Source: Flavobacterium poyangense (lineage in GTDB: Bacteria > Bacteroidota > Bacteroidia > Flavobacteriales > Flavobacteriaceae). Taken from it: a stretch of 49,149 bases of DNA. Shown in pieces: positions 36,303 through 45,960 of this stretch. The DNA lies in NCBI RefSeq assembly GCF_011751075.1, contig NZ_JAALLN010000027.1, positions 1 through 49,149 of the forward strand, given 5' to 3'. A program made the translations under genes and the position numbers. Each line of letters starts with the position of its first letter. The stretch's first letter is position 1. The notes under the pieces were generated by a model. It saw nothing but the letters and a program-made list of their open reading frames with translations, was not told where the DNA came from and ran no database searches.

Positions 36303-37148
36303 ATGAAATGGATCACCAGAGAAAGGCCAAAAATAGACCGAATTGCATGCCCATGGCTTATTAGAAATTTTGTAGATCCTGAGGCTGAATTTATTTACGT
36401 CCCTTTTGATCAGGTTCTGGACAAAGCAAAAGAATTAAATGCCGTTCCTTTTGATATTCCAAATGTTGAATTCACACATTATCAGGAGCAGTGCACCTTC
36501 GATTATATTGTAAAAAAATATAAAATCGAAGATCCCGCTATTTCCATCATGGCAGGAATTGTACGCGGGGCTGATACCGATCGTCATGAAATTGCAAAAG
36601 AATCTGCCGGACTCTGGGCGGTGTCTGCCGGACTTTCGCATAATATTACCGATGATTATAAACTCCTTGAAACCGGAATGGTGCTCTATGACGCACTTTA
36701 CAGGTGGGCTTCACATCTATATAAACAGAAACATCTGAAGAACAGTCCCTTTGAGAACCTGCTACACGAAGTTTACAACAAGTTTCTTAAAGACAAAAAA
36801 ACAACCGGAAAAACACCATCCTGGGTAAAAGACCTCAAAAATCTTATTCAGGACCAGATTGATGCTCAGTTTACTTTCGACCTTAAAAAAATATCGGGTG
36901 AACTCGATTTGAACCCATCCTACCTGTCGAGAGAATTTTCTAAATATTTTGAAGATTTAAATTTCGGGGACTATGTCAGAAAACAAAGGATTGAAAAAGC
37001 GGTAAATCTTATTGAGAATACTACCTATACTTTGACGGAGATTGCCTATAGAACCGGATTTTCAGACCAAAGCCATTTTACAAGAATTTTTAAACTTCAA
37101 ACCGGAAAGAATCCGTCGGCGTACAGAAAAAAAATCCAAAAAAAGTAA
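36303..37148 (+). CDS. ChrB-domain / AraC-type HTH fusion regulator
   Basis: A 281-residue protein. Residues 1-~145 match the chromate-resistance ChrB C-terminal domain (MKWITRERPKIDRIACPWLIRNFVDPEAEFIYV; GIVRGADTDRH; ETGMVLYDALYRWA). Residues ~175-281 are an AraC-family double HTH (LDLNPSYLSREFSKYF; LTEIAYRTGFSDQSHFTRIFK; GKNPSAYRK). ChrB proteins sense chromate and regulate chr operons, usually without an AraC module. Here the fusion heads a cluster with chrA, so autoregulated chromate response is the natural reading. Base composition is visibly less AT-rich than the flanks, suggesting transfer. Confidence 0.88.
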   Translation: MKWITRERPKIDRIACPWLIRNFVDPEAEFIYVPFDQVLDKAKELNAVPFDIPNVEFTHYQEQCTFDYIVKKYKIEDPAISIMAGIVRGADTDRHEIAKESAGLWAVSAGLSHNITDDYKLLETGMVLYDALYRWASHLYKQKHLKNSPFENLLHEVYNKFLKDKKTTGKTPSWVKDLKNLIQDQIDAQFTFDLKKISGELDLNPSYLSREFSKYFEDLNFGDYVRKQRIEKAVNLIENTTYTLTEIAYRTGFSDQSHFTRIFKLQTGKNPSAYRKKIQKK

Positions 37149-37233
37149 TCCATATACAAAACGTAAAACGCATTCTATTTAGGGAAGTTTAATGCTTGTA
37201 ATTTTGTTTCTATAATTTATAAAAACAAAATCG

Positions 37234-37731
37234 ATGCTTTTAAGATTCCTGTACCTTTCTATTCTACTACTATTTAGTCTTCCCTGCTTTTCTCAGACTA
37301 CGTATCCTAAAATCACAGGATATTTTGGTATACTGCATCTTCTGGTAACCTTAAATAAAGATGAAACTGCAGTAAATTTCAGAGACTACTACGCTGTAGG
37401 ATTTCCAACCGGAATCAATATCTGGAAAAACGAGAAAATCGGATTTTCTTTTGAGGTAGTTCCCAATATAAAGGACGATCAGGGTACCAGTAAAGTAACT
37501 CACATATTGTTTCATCCCGGAATTCTGGTAGCCTTGGGACACGGATATACTTTTGCAGGAAGGGCTGCTTTTGACTCCTCCGGAAGATATGGCATTACGC
37601 CTGTTTTGAATAAAACAATAATAAAAAGCACCAATTGCAGCTACTTTGCCGCAATCCCCCTGCCCATCCACTTTGGTAATAATCATCCCGCTTCTTTTAC
37701 AGTAGGGTTTCAGTTTGGAATTGCATTTTAA
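37234..37731 (+). CDS. Small secreted protein of the chromate cluster
   Basis: A 165-residue protein with signal peptide (FLYLSILLLFSLPCFSQ). The mature part is beta-strand-rich with alternating aromatic residues and ends in FQFGIAF, as in small outer-membrane barrels. It lies 85 bp after the ChrB-AraC gene and 10 bp before chrA. No known function. It may be an envelope component of the chromate module. Confidence 0.7.
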   Translation: MLLRFLYLSILLLFSLPCFSQTTYPKITGYFGILHLLVTLNKDETAVNFRDYYAVGFPTGINIWKNEKIGFSFEVVPNIKDDQGTSKVTHILFHPGILVALGHGYTFAGRAAFDSSGRYGITPVLNKTIIKSTNCSYFAAIPLPIHFGNNHPASFTVGFQFGIAF

Positions 37732-37741
37732 TTTACAGATC

Positions 37742-38917
37742 ATGAACGAAAATCCCAAATATACATTACGGGAATTAACACTTTATTTTTTAAAGCTTGG
37801 TACTACAGGTTTTGGCGGTCCCGTTGCTCTGGTGGGCTATATGCACAAAGATCTGGTTGAGAACCGAAAGTGGATATCAGAGGACGAATACCGCGAAGGA
37901 CTCGCTCTGGCTCAGCTTGCTCCGGGGCCTTTGGCGGCTCAGCTTGGAATTTATATTGGTTTTGTACATTACCGCTTTCTTGGTGCGACATTAATTGGAA
38001 TTGCCTTTGTTCTGCCTTCTTTTTTAATGGTCCTTTTATTAGGGATCATTTATAAACTCTACGGAGGCCTGTCCTGGATTCAGGCAGTATTTTATGGAGT
38101 TGGTGCAGCTGTAATCGGAATTATAGCATTGAGTTCTTATAAGCTTACTTTAAAATCTATTGGCCAGCTGAATTTGAAGTCCATGAAATCCAAATGGCTG
38201 CTTTGGCTCTTCTTTATTCTTGCTGTCGTTATTACTTATATTACAGAACAGTAAGAAGTCCTTTTATTTATTGCAGCCGGTCTTTTATACATGGCAATTA
38301 AAGCGCTTCCTAAATGGTGGAACAGCAAAACCGTAAACTCTTTATCCTTAGTTTTTTTACTGACAGGGTTTTGGAGCTATGAAAGTTCTACTCTTACTAA
38401 AATTGCTGTTTTCTTTGCTAAAGCAGGAACTTTTGTATTTGGAAGCGGTCTGGCGATAGTTCCTTTTCTACATTCACGAGTTGTAATCGAAAATCAATGG
38501 CTTACTGAGCAACAATTTCTGGATTCTGTTGCTGTTGCCATGATTACACCTGGTCCGGTCGTAATAACGGTTGGTTTTATTGGATATTTGGTCAATGGCT
38601 TTTTAGGCGCATTAGTAGCTGCGCTAGCCACTTTCCTTCCCTGCTATCTCTTTACCATTGCAATGGCGCCTTCTTTTAAAAAAATAGCACAAAACAAACC
38701 CGTTAAAGCATTTGTCGAAGGTATTACAGCGGCTGTGATAGGTGCTCTTGTCGGATCTGTAATGGTTATAGCTAAAAGAAGTATAATAGACATTCCAACG
38801 GCTCTAGTAGCAATTATCACAATTTTTGCACTACTTTATATAAAGAAAATTCAGGAACCCTATATTATTGTCGCAGCGGCTGTTCTAGGAATAATCATTA
38901 AATTAGTAATAATATGA
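37742..38917 (+). pseudogene. chrA: chrA chromate transporter interrupted by one stop codon
   Basis: Two chromate-transporter (CHR) domains in one frame from ATG 37742 to TGA 38915-38917. The first has FLKLGTTGFGGPVALVGYM and EGLALAQLAPGPLAAQLG. The second has FAKAGTFVFGSGLAIVPFL and DSVAVAMITPGPVVITVGF. A single TAA at 38252-38254 (TEQ*EVLFI) splits them. With 390 sense codons this is full length for a two-domain ChrA, which exports chromate. Two half-proteins might still pair, as in natural two-gene short-chain ChrA systems, because the second half has an ATG (38291) close by. The product may therefore be a recent pseudogene, a split transporter or a sequence error. The stop overlaps the next start (ATGA). 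Confidence 0.85.
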
Positions 38918-39647
38918 ACAGAAAAGACTTTTTAAAATCAAGCACCCTTTTTGGCGCGGCAGCTTTAGTACTTCCATTCCATCCTCTAATGCTTTTTTAA
39001 ATAATCTGGCAGGTAATTCCATTGATAAACTAGTAGACGCAAACGGAAATTATATACAGCAGACGTTACCATATAGTGAAAACTTTCTTGAACCTTATAT
39101 GGACGCAGAAACACTTCACCTGCATTATGCCTTTCACCATGGCGGTGCTGTAAAAGGAGCTAATAAAGACCTTCAAATGATAAAAAAGGCATTGGAAGAA
39201 AACAATCTAGAAACAATAGATTTTTGGACCAAAAAATTATCGTATCACTTTTCTTCTCATATTCTTCATTCTATCTTTTGGACCAATCTTACCAATAAAG
39301 CTAATGCACCCAAAGGCAATCTGCTCAAAAGGATTGAAAAAAGTTTTGGAAGCTTTGATAAGCTCAAAGTGCTTATCGCTGCAACATCTAAAAATGTAGA
39401 CGGAAATGGATGGGGAATACTCGCCTACCAACCCTACAGTGACAGTCTTGTAGTACTTCATTGTGAAAATCACGAAAAACTAACCCAATGGGGTGCGGTT
39501 CCAATTTTGGTAATTGATGTATGGGAACACGCATACTATCTTAAATATAAAAACAAACGCACTGATTTTGTTGACGCATTATTCAATATTATAAACTGGG
39601 ATAATGTAGCATTGAGGCTGAATGATGCTGAAAAATTAATCTTATAA
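38914..39647 (+). pseudogene. Exported Fe/Mn superoxide dismutase, leader frameshifted
   Basis: From ATG 38914 the frame reads MNRKDFLKSSTLFGAAALVL, a twin-arginine-like leader (RK instead of RR), then hits a stop at 38998-39000. One base of shift near 38965-38985 would join it to SNAFLNNLAGNSIDKLVD and the intact enzyme. The catalytic part is complete: LHLHYAFHHGG, SSHILHSIFWTNL and VIDVWEHAYYLKY hold the expected metal ligands (three His, one Asp). Fe/Mn-SODs convert superoxide to peroxide and oxygen. A short internal start at 39099 could give a leaderless protein without the first helix part. Coupling with chrA fits protection from chromate-generated radicals. Confidence 0.8.
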
Positions 39648-39933
39648 TTTTTTTTAAGTTCAAATTTTCTTCTTGTTTAAAATAACAAAGCGTTATCGAA
39701 TACTCAATTTTTAGATTCCTATGTTTAGAATAAAATTCAATTGTTCACAACATTACACCCTAGCATACCATAAATTTGCGTACCTTTTTTTGAAATTAAA
39801 TATCCACCATAAAGTTACTTTTTATCCATTTTTTTTCTGGTAATAATTAAATTTCATATCAAACCAGATTTGCAAATAATTACACTATTTCGGTCTATAA
39901 TCTGACTTAAAACATTAAAATGTATTCTAAATT

Positions 39934-40386
39934 TTATTCTCTTCTATATATTGATTTTCCATTCTTAATCGTTTGCAAAACCTTAATATCTTTTATTTTC
40001 ATACCATCTACTTTTAATGGATTTTTATCTAAAATAACTAAATCGGCAAGTTTACCGGCTGTCAAACTGCCTTTTCTGTGTGTTTCATCATACTGTGAGG
40101 CAACATTAATAGTCATTGCCCGCAGGCCTTCATACGGAGTAACCCTTTGGTCAGCTCCAACTGTTTCTCCTCCTCTGGAAATTCTGTTTACCGCGGACCA
40201 TAAAACCATCATCTGATCAAGCGGCACAACGACAAAATCAGTATGATTAGTAGGTTTTAATCCTGCATCAACAGCATCTCTCATCGGGCTTATATATTGT
40301 GATTGTTTAAATCCCCGATTTTTCAAATGAGCTTCATAAAAATTGATAAATTTTGATGCACTTTTTTCTATGATATTAGTTTGAAT
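39934..40386 (-). pseudogene. C-terminal fragment of a second YtcJ-like amidohydrolase
   Basis: About 150 codons of the C-terminal part: YISPMRDAVDAGLKPTNHTD, LWSAVNRISRGG, DQRVTPYEGLRAMTINVA and GKLADLVILDKNPL. The frame has no proper start; an in-frame stop precedes it at about 40387, and the metal-binding N-terminal half is absent. It differs in sequence from the amidohydrolase at 30.7 kb, so it is not a copy of it. The 39648-39933 gap after the dismutase shows nothing. Confidence 0.8.
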
Positions 40387-40771
40387 TTATTTTCAACCGT
40401 TTGGCTTTTTGCTTTCAAATTCTATTGCCAAAATTTATATTCCTAAATCATTACAATCCAAAGAACACCTTCGTCGAATTAACACTTTTTAACATTTAAT
40501 CCTCATAATTAATACTTGCAAACATTTCCAAAATAAAAAATCTAAAAAAATTATCTTACAAATTCACTTGAAAACAAACCAATTTCCCTAAATCTTATAC
40601 AAAATGGTTTGTATTTCGTAAGGTAAACTACTTTACAGGACATAAAAACAGTAACTACTCACAAGAAAAATGGTCAAATAATGAACTTTAAATGCCGAAA
40701 ATGCACATTGCAAGCATATTCACCTATGAAAAATTATTATAAAAATATGACACTAATTCAAATTAAAAAAA
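40387..40771. other. Intergenic, nothing recognised
   Basis: About 385 bp of AT-rich DNA between the amidohydrolase fragment and the end of the surface-protein operon. No terminator hairpin or gene was identified. Confidence 0.5.
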
Positions 40772-42265
40772 TTATTTAATAGTTAATGTCATATTAGGAA
40801 CAATTATAGCGTCAGTTATTCCTCCTGTGAATCGTTGAGCATAAACTTCAAGATAATCATTTGTTAATAATTCAACCGAAGCATTTAAAGGAAGGACTAT
40901 AATGTCATTTATTGCTACTCCTCTTCCATAAATTTTATTCTGTGTTAAAGCTGTTCCATTCTTTGCAATATAGATTATATAGGTACCTACTGCGGATACT
41001 TGAAAGGAAATAGAGCCTGTAACCTGAAAAATTCGTTTCTTTTTTCCCATATATCTCAATCTGTTATTATTATTTGTTGGTGCATCTAAGGAAAATCTAA
41101 ATAAATTATAGGATGTTGAATTCCCATTAACTTTAACAATATTACTTGGATTCGATGTATTAAAGCTTGTAGAAGCACCGGAGCCAACAGGATAATCCAT
41201 AGTGAAATCGGCTACAGCACTGGCATCCGTTTCGGTAGGAATTCCGGCCGACCGTACGCTCCAGCTATTGGTAAAGTTATATCCGGTATAAGTACCGGCA
41301 GTATAGGATTTTACATATCCACTTGTGTTGGTGCCGGTAAAAACAACCGATTCTAAGACACCATCTCCTAATATTGTTGGATTTGAAGATACATCAAATC
41401 CAATAGCAGTACCATTGACCTGACTGAAGCCTCCTTGCTTTTCCACAAGAGTAAAGGTTCCGGTTAGTTTTTCATAAGTGCCTGAATTATTACTGAACCA
41501 TCCTAAATTACTAAGTAATAATTGTGTGATATTATTGTATGTTATTCCATTTGTATTTCCTGAGAATTGTATAATACTTAAAAAAACCAATCCAAAGCCA
41601 GATATGCTTCCTACAGAATTGGAATTAGCCACTATGCAATCTCGAAATATTAAGTTTTGAGTTGCCGCTCCATTAAGGTTAAACACATTTCCAGTTGGAG
41701 CAAGAAGAGTTAGACCTTTTATAGTTCCTCCGTTGGCACCTTCAAAAATATTTCCTGATGATCTGATAATAACATCTTGATTGGAATCCACTCCCTGTAA
41801 ATAAGCATTATTTAGGTCAATAGGAAAATTAAAAGTAACATTACCGTTAATTTCATATAATGTACTGGAATTCAAAAGATACTTAGAACCTCCTCCGGCG
41901 GCAAGTTCATCAGCTAAAATAGTGGCTAAATTATCCGTAGATTTTATACGTTTAAAATTGATCCTTCCCTGTACTCCGCTACTTAACGGCATCCATGAAG
42001 TGCTGTCTGCTGAATAATAGTAAAAAACTTTTAAATCCGTATCATAGACTATAAGACCATCAGCCGGAGTTGTGATCGCAGTTCTTTGAGCAGTTGTCAT
42101 TCTGGGTGTAAGTAATCCTTGTGTAGTAGAGGTAAGATCTAGTATTGAACTGGAATTTGGCGTTATTGTCCCAATTCCGACTTGCGCATTAGCTATAAAT
42201 CCAAAAAGAAGAAAGAGAAACACTAAGAACATTTTATGATTTCTAAGAGCAGGTTTGTTGATCAT
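40772..42265 (-). CDS. Secreted protein with VGIGTxTP leader domain and beta-helix-like body
   Basis: A 497-residue protein with a signal peptide (MFLVFLFLLFGFIANAQ, start at M1 or M12). Right after it comes the flavobacterial motif VGIGTITPNSSSILDL with LTPRMTTAQRTAI and DGLIVYDTD, often seen in tail-fibre-like surface proteins. The middle (~130-300) has repeated short strands such as IIRSSGNIFEGANGGTIKGLTLL, as in parallel beta-helices. The C-terminal ~100 residues form a jelly-roll-like end (FQVTGSISFQVSAVGTYIIYI). No CTD sorting signal is obvious. Third gene of a probable operon, 52 bp after the T9SS type-A protein. Confidence 0.78.
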   Translation of the reverse strand: MINKPALRNHKMFLVFLFLLFGFIANAQVGIGTITPNSSSILDLTSTTQGLLTPRMTTAQRTAITTPADGLIVYDTDLKVFYYYSADSTSWMPLSSGVQGRINFKRIKSTDNLATILADELAAGGGSKYLLNSSTLYEINGNVTFNFPIDLNNAYLQGVDSNQDVIIRSSGNIFEGANGGTIKGLTLLAPTGNVFNLNGAATQNLIFRDCIVANSNSVGSISGFGLVFLSIIQFSGNTNGITYNNITQLLLSNLGWFSNNSGTYEKLTGTFTLVEKQGGFSQVNGTAIGFDVSSNPTILGDGVLESVVFTGTNTSGYVKSYTAGTYTGYNFTNSWSVRSAGIPTETDASAVADFTMDYPVGSGASTSFNTSNPSNIVKVNGNSTSYNLFRFSLDAPTNNNNRLRYMGKKKRIFQVTGSISFQVSAVGTYIIYIAKNGTALTQNKIYGRGVAINDIIVLPLNASVELLTNDYLEVYAQRFTGGITDAIIVPNMTLTIK

Positions 42266-42317
42266 AATTTTTTGGTATTAGTTATTTTTTTCTGTTGTCT
42301 ATTTTGAGTAATTACTC

Positions 42318-44102
42318 TTAATTTTTAGAGTTTAAAATGATTATTTTCTCCGTGAATCTTTCATTATTCAGAGTTAAAAATTGGGCAATATAAACTCCAT
42401 TGCTTAATCCATTGGTTGAAAAAATATAATTTTGTTCTGTTCCCAGATTTTCTTTATGCAGAATAACTTTCCCGGTTATTTCATAAAGCTTAAACGTTCT
42501 TAAAGAAAGATTTTTGGGATTAGATACTTTTAAACTATTATTGATATTATCCTGATTAATGAAAAACGGATTATAGTTTTTTTCACTGGTATTAAGTGTT
42601 TTATCGTCTTTGAATGTAATTTTAAAACGATCTGTATAAACGCCCTTTTCAAGATTTACCTCATACATTCCATTTTTTATGTCATGAAAAGAATTATTCA
42701 GTGCATCATAGAGGTAAATCATTTGCGAAGCTTCCCAATTTATTACCTCGGGAATCTTGAATTTAAAGGTAGTATTGGTAGTTGCTTTTACGATTATGGG
42801 GATTTTTTTTTCAGCATCAAAATTTAAACCCTGAATGATATAATTATTATTTTCTATTAAAAAGTTCACATCATTAGGAAGTTCATCCATACCTAGCGCA
42901 TCAATACCAATATCAACTCCATCTGTTGCGCGAGAGACAAATACAAGAGCTAATTGTCTGGTAAACTCATTATTGATTATAACATTTAATTTAAGGTATG
43001 AAATCCCCTCAGTGGCTTCAATTCCTTTGACGCTCTTTTCTTTAGGAATATGTTTTTCAAACTGTGACAAACCACTTCCTTGTTTGTAAAATGCCCTATG
43101 GGCATTTTTAAACGTCGCAGTCCCGCTAGCGGTCGCATTAATTACAAACCCCTGGCCAATTGGAGAATATTTTCTTTGTATTACAAGTCCGGAAGACAGT
43201 CCCGTGTTGTTTACTGAGCCATCCGGATTATAAGTATTGAAAGTGGCCGGTACATATATACCATTGGAACCTAAACTGATTGGAGAATATGCACCATAGC
43301 CCCCTTTGTAATTTACTAAGGTGTGTGTGTTTACTGTCTTATCTTGTTCCCAGAAGTAAGCAATACCACCTGTATTTGCATTAGAAGGATCTAAAAGAAA
43401 AGCATTTAAATGTAAAGCTGATGGATATGGATTTCCGGTTAAAGTGGCATTATTAGCCCCTAAGGAAATAGTAATATTGCCATCATTTGGTTTTCCTCTA
43501 AAATCATATCTTTGTGACCCGCCGGAATTATTTGTAACACCGATTCCCTCAGGATCGGTTGAATCAGTTCCACTTGTTCCTTTCATTGAAAAACCTTCAC
43601 CAGGTGCTAAAATAGTAGATCCCCCAACAAAAATCCATTGCGAATAATTATTGGCATTTATGAGTTTATAAACCCATTTTGATGCTATTGCCAGAGGATT
43701 GGAAGTTCCATCGGAATTACTTACGGGTAAAATTGTTGATGCTACTGAAGCAATTTCCGTGGTAGGTCTGCTCAGCAATGTAATACCAAAGTTTTCATTT
43801 CCGGATGAATTCGTGGCGTTTCCAACAGGAGAACACCAATAATTATAATCGAAATTATCTGAAGTTCCCCTTTGATAAACTGACAATGTACCCAATCCCG
43901 AATTAGTTGAATTGCCTGTTGTTCCCTGCAACAATTGTGAATTATTACGTAGGTAGAGATTAGAATTCAAAGCTAAGTTGATACTCTGTTGAACATATAA
44001 CACTTCATTCTTTACATACATGTTCGTATTTGGACTGAAATAAATTTGTGAGATACATTTTGAATTAATCAACAGGAAAATAAATAGAATTATGATCTTC
44101 AT
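42318..44102 (-). CDS. T9SS cargo protein with type-A sorting domain
   Basis: A 594-residue protein with a signal peptide (IIILFIFLLINSKCISQ). The N-terminal 300 residues are a repetitive beta-rich domain (SINLALNSNLYLRNNSQLLQG; YWCSPVGNATN). The last ~75 residues form a type-A T9SS sorting domain: LKVSNPKNLSLRTFKLYEITGKVI, NYIFSTNGLSNGVYIAQF, EKIIILN. The product should be secreted through the type IX system and anchored or released at the surface. It lies 33 bp after the 73-residue protein and 52 bp before the beta-helix gene. Ligand or role unknown. Confidence 0.88.
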   Translation of the reverse strand: MKIIILFIFLLINSKCISQIYFSPNTNMYVKNEVLYVQQSINLALNSNLYLRNNSQLLQGTTGNSTNSGLGTLSVYQRGTSDNFDYNYWCSPVGNATNSSGNENFGITLLSRPTTEIASVASTILPVSNSDGTSNPLAIASKWVYKLINANNYSQWIFVGGSTILAPGEGFSMKGTSGTDSTDPEGIGVTNNSGGSQRYDFRGKPNDGNITISLGANNATLTGNPYPSALHLNAFLLDPSNANTGGIAYFWEQDKTVNTHTLVNYKGGYGAYSPISLGSNGIYVPATFNTYNPDGSVNNTGLSSGLVIQRKYSPIGQGFVINATASGTATFKNAHRAFYKQGSGLSQFEKHIPKEKSVKGIEATEGISYLKLNVIINNEFTRQLALVFVSRATDGVDIGIDALGMDELPNDVNFLIENNNYIIQGLNFDAEKKIPIIVKATTNTTFKFKIPEVINWEASQMIYLYDALNNSFHDIKNGMYEVNLEKGVYTDRFKITFKDDKTLNTSEKNYNPFFINQDNINNSLKVSNPKNLSLRTFKLYEITGKVILHKENLGTEQNYIFSTNGLSNGVYIAQFLTLNNERFTEKIIILNSKN

Positions 44103-44135
44103 TACTTTAACTTTAAGATTAATAGCGTTTATTTA

Positions 44136-44357
44136 CTAAAACTGTATATTGGATGTTTTTCTTTTTTTAATTAAAAAAAAAGCTCCAAGTATTATTCCGC
44201 TTAGAAATAATATCGAAATTTCATTGTCTATTGGTACAGGATCTCCAACTGGTGGAGGTATGGATTGCGGTTGTGGTACTGGGGGCGATGGCGCAGCTAT
44301 GTTATTATGCGAAATAAAAAGAAGAATTACTACCAATTTTAACGATTTAACTTTCAT
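44136..44357 (-). CDS. Small membrane protein with proline-rich linker and C-terminal anchor
   Basis: A 73-residue protein. A signal-like N-terminus (LKLVVILLFISHNNIAA) is followed by a proline-rich linker (PSPPVPQPQSIPPPVGDP), then the motif PIDNEISIL, one membrane helix (LFLSGIILGAFFLI) and a basic tail (KKRKTSN). The motif-helix-basic-tail layout resembles protein-sorting tails, but it is known in flavobacteria mostly as short orphan proteins. First gene of the operon with the two surface proteins. Function unknown. Confidence 0.7.
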   Translation of the reverse strand: MKVKSLKLVVILLFISHNNIAAPSPPVPQPQSIPPPVGDPVPIDNEISILFLSGIILGAFFLIKKRKTSNIQF

Positions 44358-45011
44358 ATTACTTAGGATTAAGAGTTGCGAAATTGATTAAATTGTAATT
44401 TTTTTATTATTCTATTTTTGGTATAACAACAATAAATTAGGTAATTTGCTTATGTGAAGATATAAAAAATCTTACAAAATAAAAATTAAAAAAATAATTT
44501 TGCGTAAAATTATTTACATTATAGAATTACTGTTGAAAACATTATCTTCAAAAGGTCACAAAGTAATATCCCATCGCCATTTTATATAAAAAAGTATTCC
44601 CATTTAACATACTGAAAAGTAAACTCGAGTTATCTTCTATTGTGCCACAATAAATTAAGGCAGCAAATTCATTTATAATCCTGCTTTACTTTGTAACATC
44701 CGATCATTGCAAAATCGTAGCACGGTATATACGTTTTTTAAACAAGGAATTCGGTAAAACTAAATTCTAAAAGTTTTAGATTCGGATATATTAAGTATCA
44801 ATATAATCTTCACTTAAATAATTATATATAAATTAACCATTTTTGATCTATTTAGAACTTTGAAAATTTCAAAACCAAATTCTTAAAAACATAATTGAAT
44901 GAAAGATCTACCTTAAGTTTTACTCCATTTTAAACTAGCACATCCATGTACTGTATCTACCTAAAAACAACTCTACTACTTTAACATTCTCCAACTAATA
45001 CACTAGAAAAA
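44358..45011. other. Intergenic, nothing recognised
   Basis: About 650 bp of AT-rich DNA between the PorP/SprF-like gene and the small membrane-protein operon. No frame of note, no clear terminator, and no consensus promoter was found. Confidence 0.5.
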
Positions 45012-45908
45012 TTAAGGAGTTGTCGCTTTACCCTTATATTTAAATAATTCATAACGTAAAAATATTTCATGCGAGCCAGAGTTATACTTGTTCAAATTGG
45101 TCGTTTCCCAATCATAACCATAGCCAATATACAGTGAGTCACTAACCTGAAATCCTGCCATAGCGCTTATTGCAGCGCTCCATCTGTAGGCTGCGCCAAC
45201 GACGAGTTTATCGATAAACATAAAGTTTGCCGAAACATCTGCCTGTAATGGAGCTCCATCGACCATTTTTAAAAATGCAGCTGGTTTGAATTTTACATCC
45301 GAGCCGAAATCGAATACATAGCCCGCCATAAAATAATAATTAATTCTACTCTTGTATATGGCAATATCATTATCATTGTAACGGTTGGTTTCAATAAAAT
45401 TCGGAACCGATAAACCTAAATAGGCTTTACTGGAATGCCAATAGATTCCGGCTCCGATATTGGGTTTAAAAATATTGTCTAAATTCTGGAATTGTGGATC
45501 TCCCTGATGGAGAGTATTGAGTTTATTAACGTCCAAACTGAATAGACTTCCAGTTGCTTTGAGACCAAATGAAAGTTTGAAATCTGAAGAAGTTTGTACG
45601 GAATAAGAAAGATCAGCAGAAAAAGTACTTTCGTTGGTGGGTCCAATTTTATCATTAACAAAAGAAAAACCTACCCCTAAATTACTATTATTTATGGGCG
45701 AATTTACAGAGAAACTACTTGTTTTAGGAGCTCCGTCAAGTCCAATCCACTGCGTACGATATAATCCAAAAATGCTCAAAACTCCCCGGGATCCTGCATA
45801 CGCGGGATTGATCGTTATAGTATTGTACATGTATTGTGTAAATTGAGCATCTTGTTGCGCAAACCCCATGACAGAAAAAAACATTAAAACTAAAACTAAT
45901 TTTCTCAT
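45012..45908 (-). CDS. PorP/SprF-family T9SS outer-membrane protein
   Basis: A 298-residue barrel with signal peptide (MRKLVLVLMFFSVMGFAQ) and the family hallmark DAQFTQYMYNTITINPAYAGSRG, followed by LYRTQWIGLDGAPKTSSFSVNSPI and a C-terminal RYELFKYKG. Such proteins are paired one-to-one with large adhesins ending in a CHU_C domain. In Flavobacterium johnsoniae SprF is required for surface delivery of the gliding adhesin SprB. This gene follows the giant protein upstream by 52 bp, so it is almost certainly its dedicated partner. Confidence 0.93.
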   Translation of the reverse strand: MRKLVLVLMFFSVMGFAQQDAQFTQYMYNTITINPAYAGSRGVLSIFGLYRTQWIGLDGAPKTSSFSVNSPINNSNLGVGFSFVNDKIGPTNESTFSADLSYSVQTSSDFKLSFGLKATGSLFSLDVNKLNTLHQGDPQFQNLDNIFKPNIGAGIYWHSSKAYLGLSVPNFIETNRYNDNDIAIYKSRINYYFMAGYVFDFGSDVKFKPAAFLKMVDGAPLQADVSANFMFIDKLVVGAAYRWSAAISAMAGFQVSDSLYIGYGYDWETTNLNKYNSGSHEIFLRYELFKYKGKATTP

Positions 45909-45960
45909 TTATTTTACTTTTAAGAGTGGTTTAATAAAAAACTATTATTCCCTTTTCCAA

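Noticed and set aside
37351..37758. 135-residue minus-strand frame over the chromate cluster
   Set aside because: Antisense to a signal-peptide protein in a co-directional cluster; no recognisable domain.
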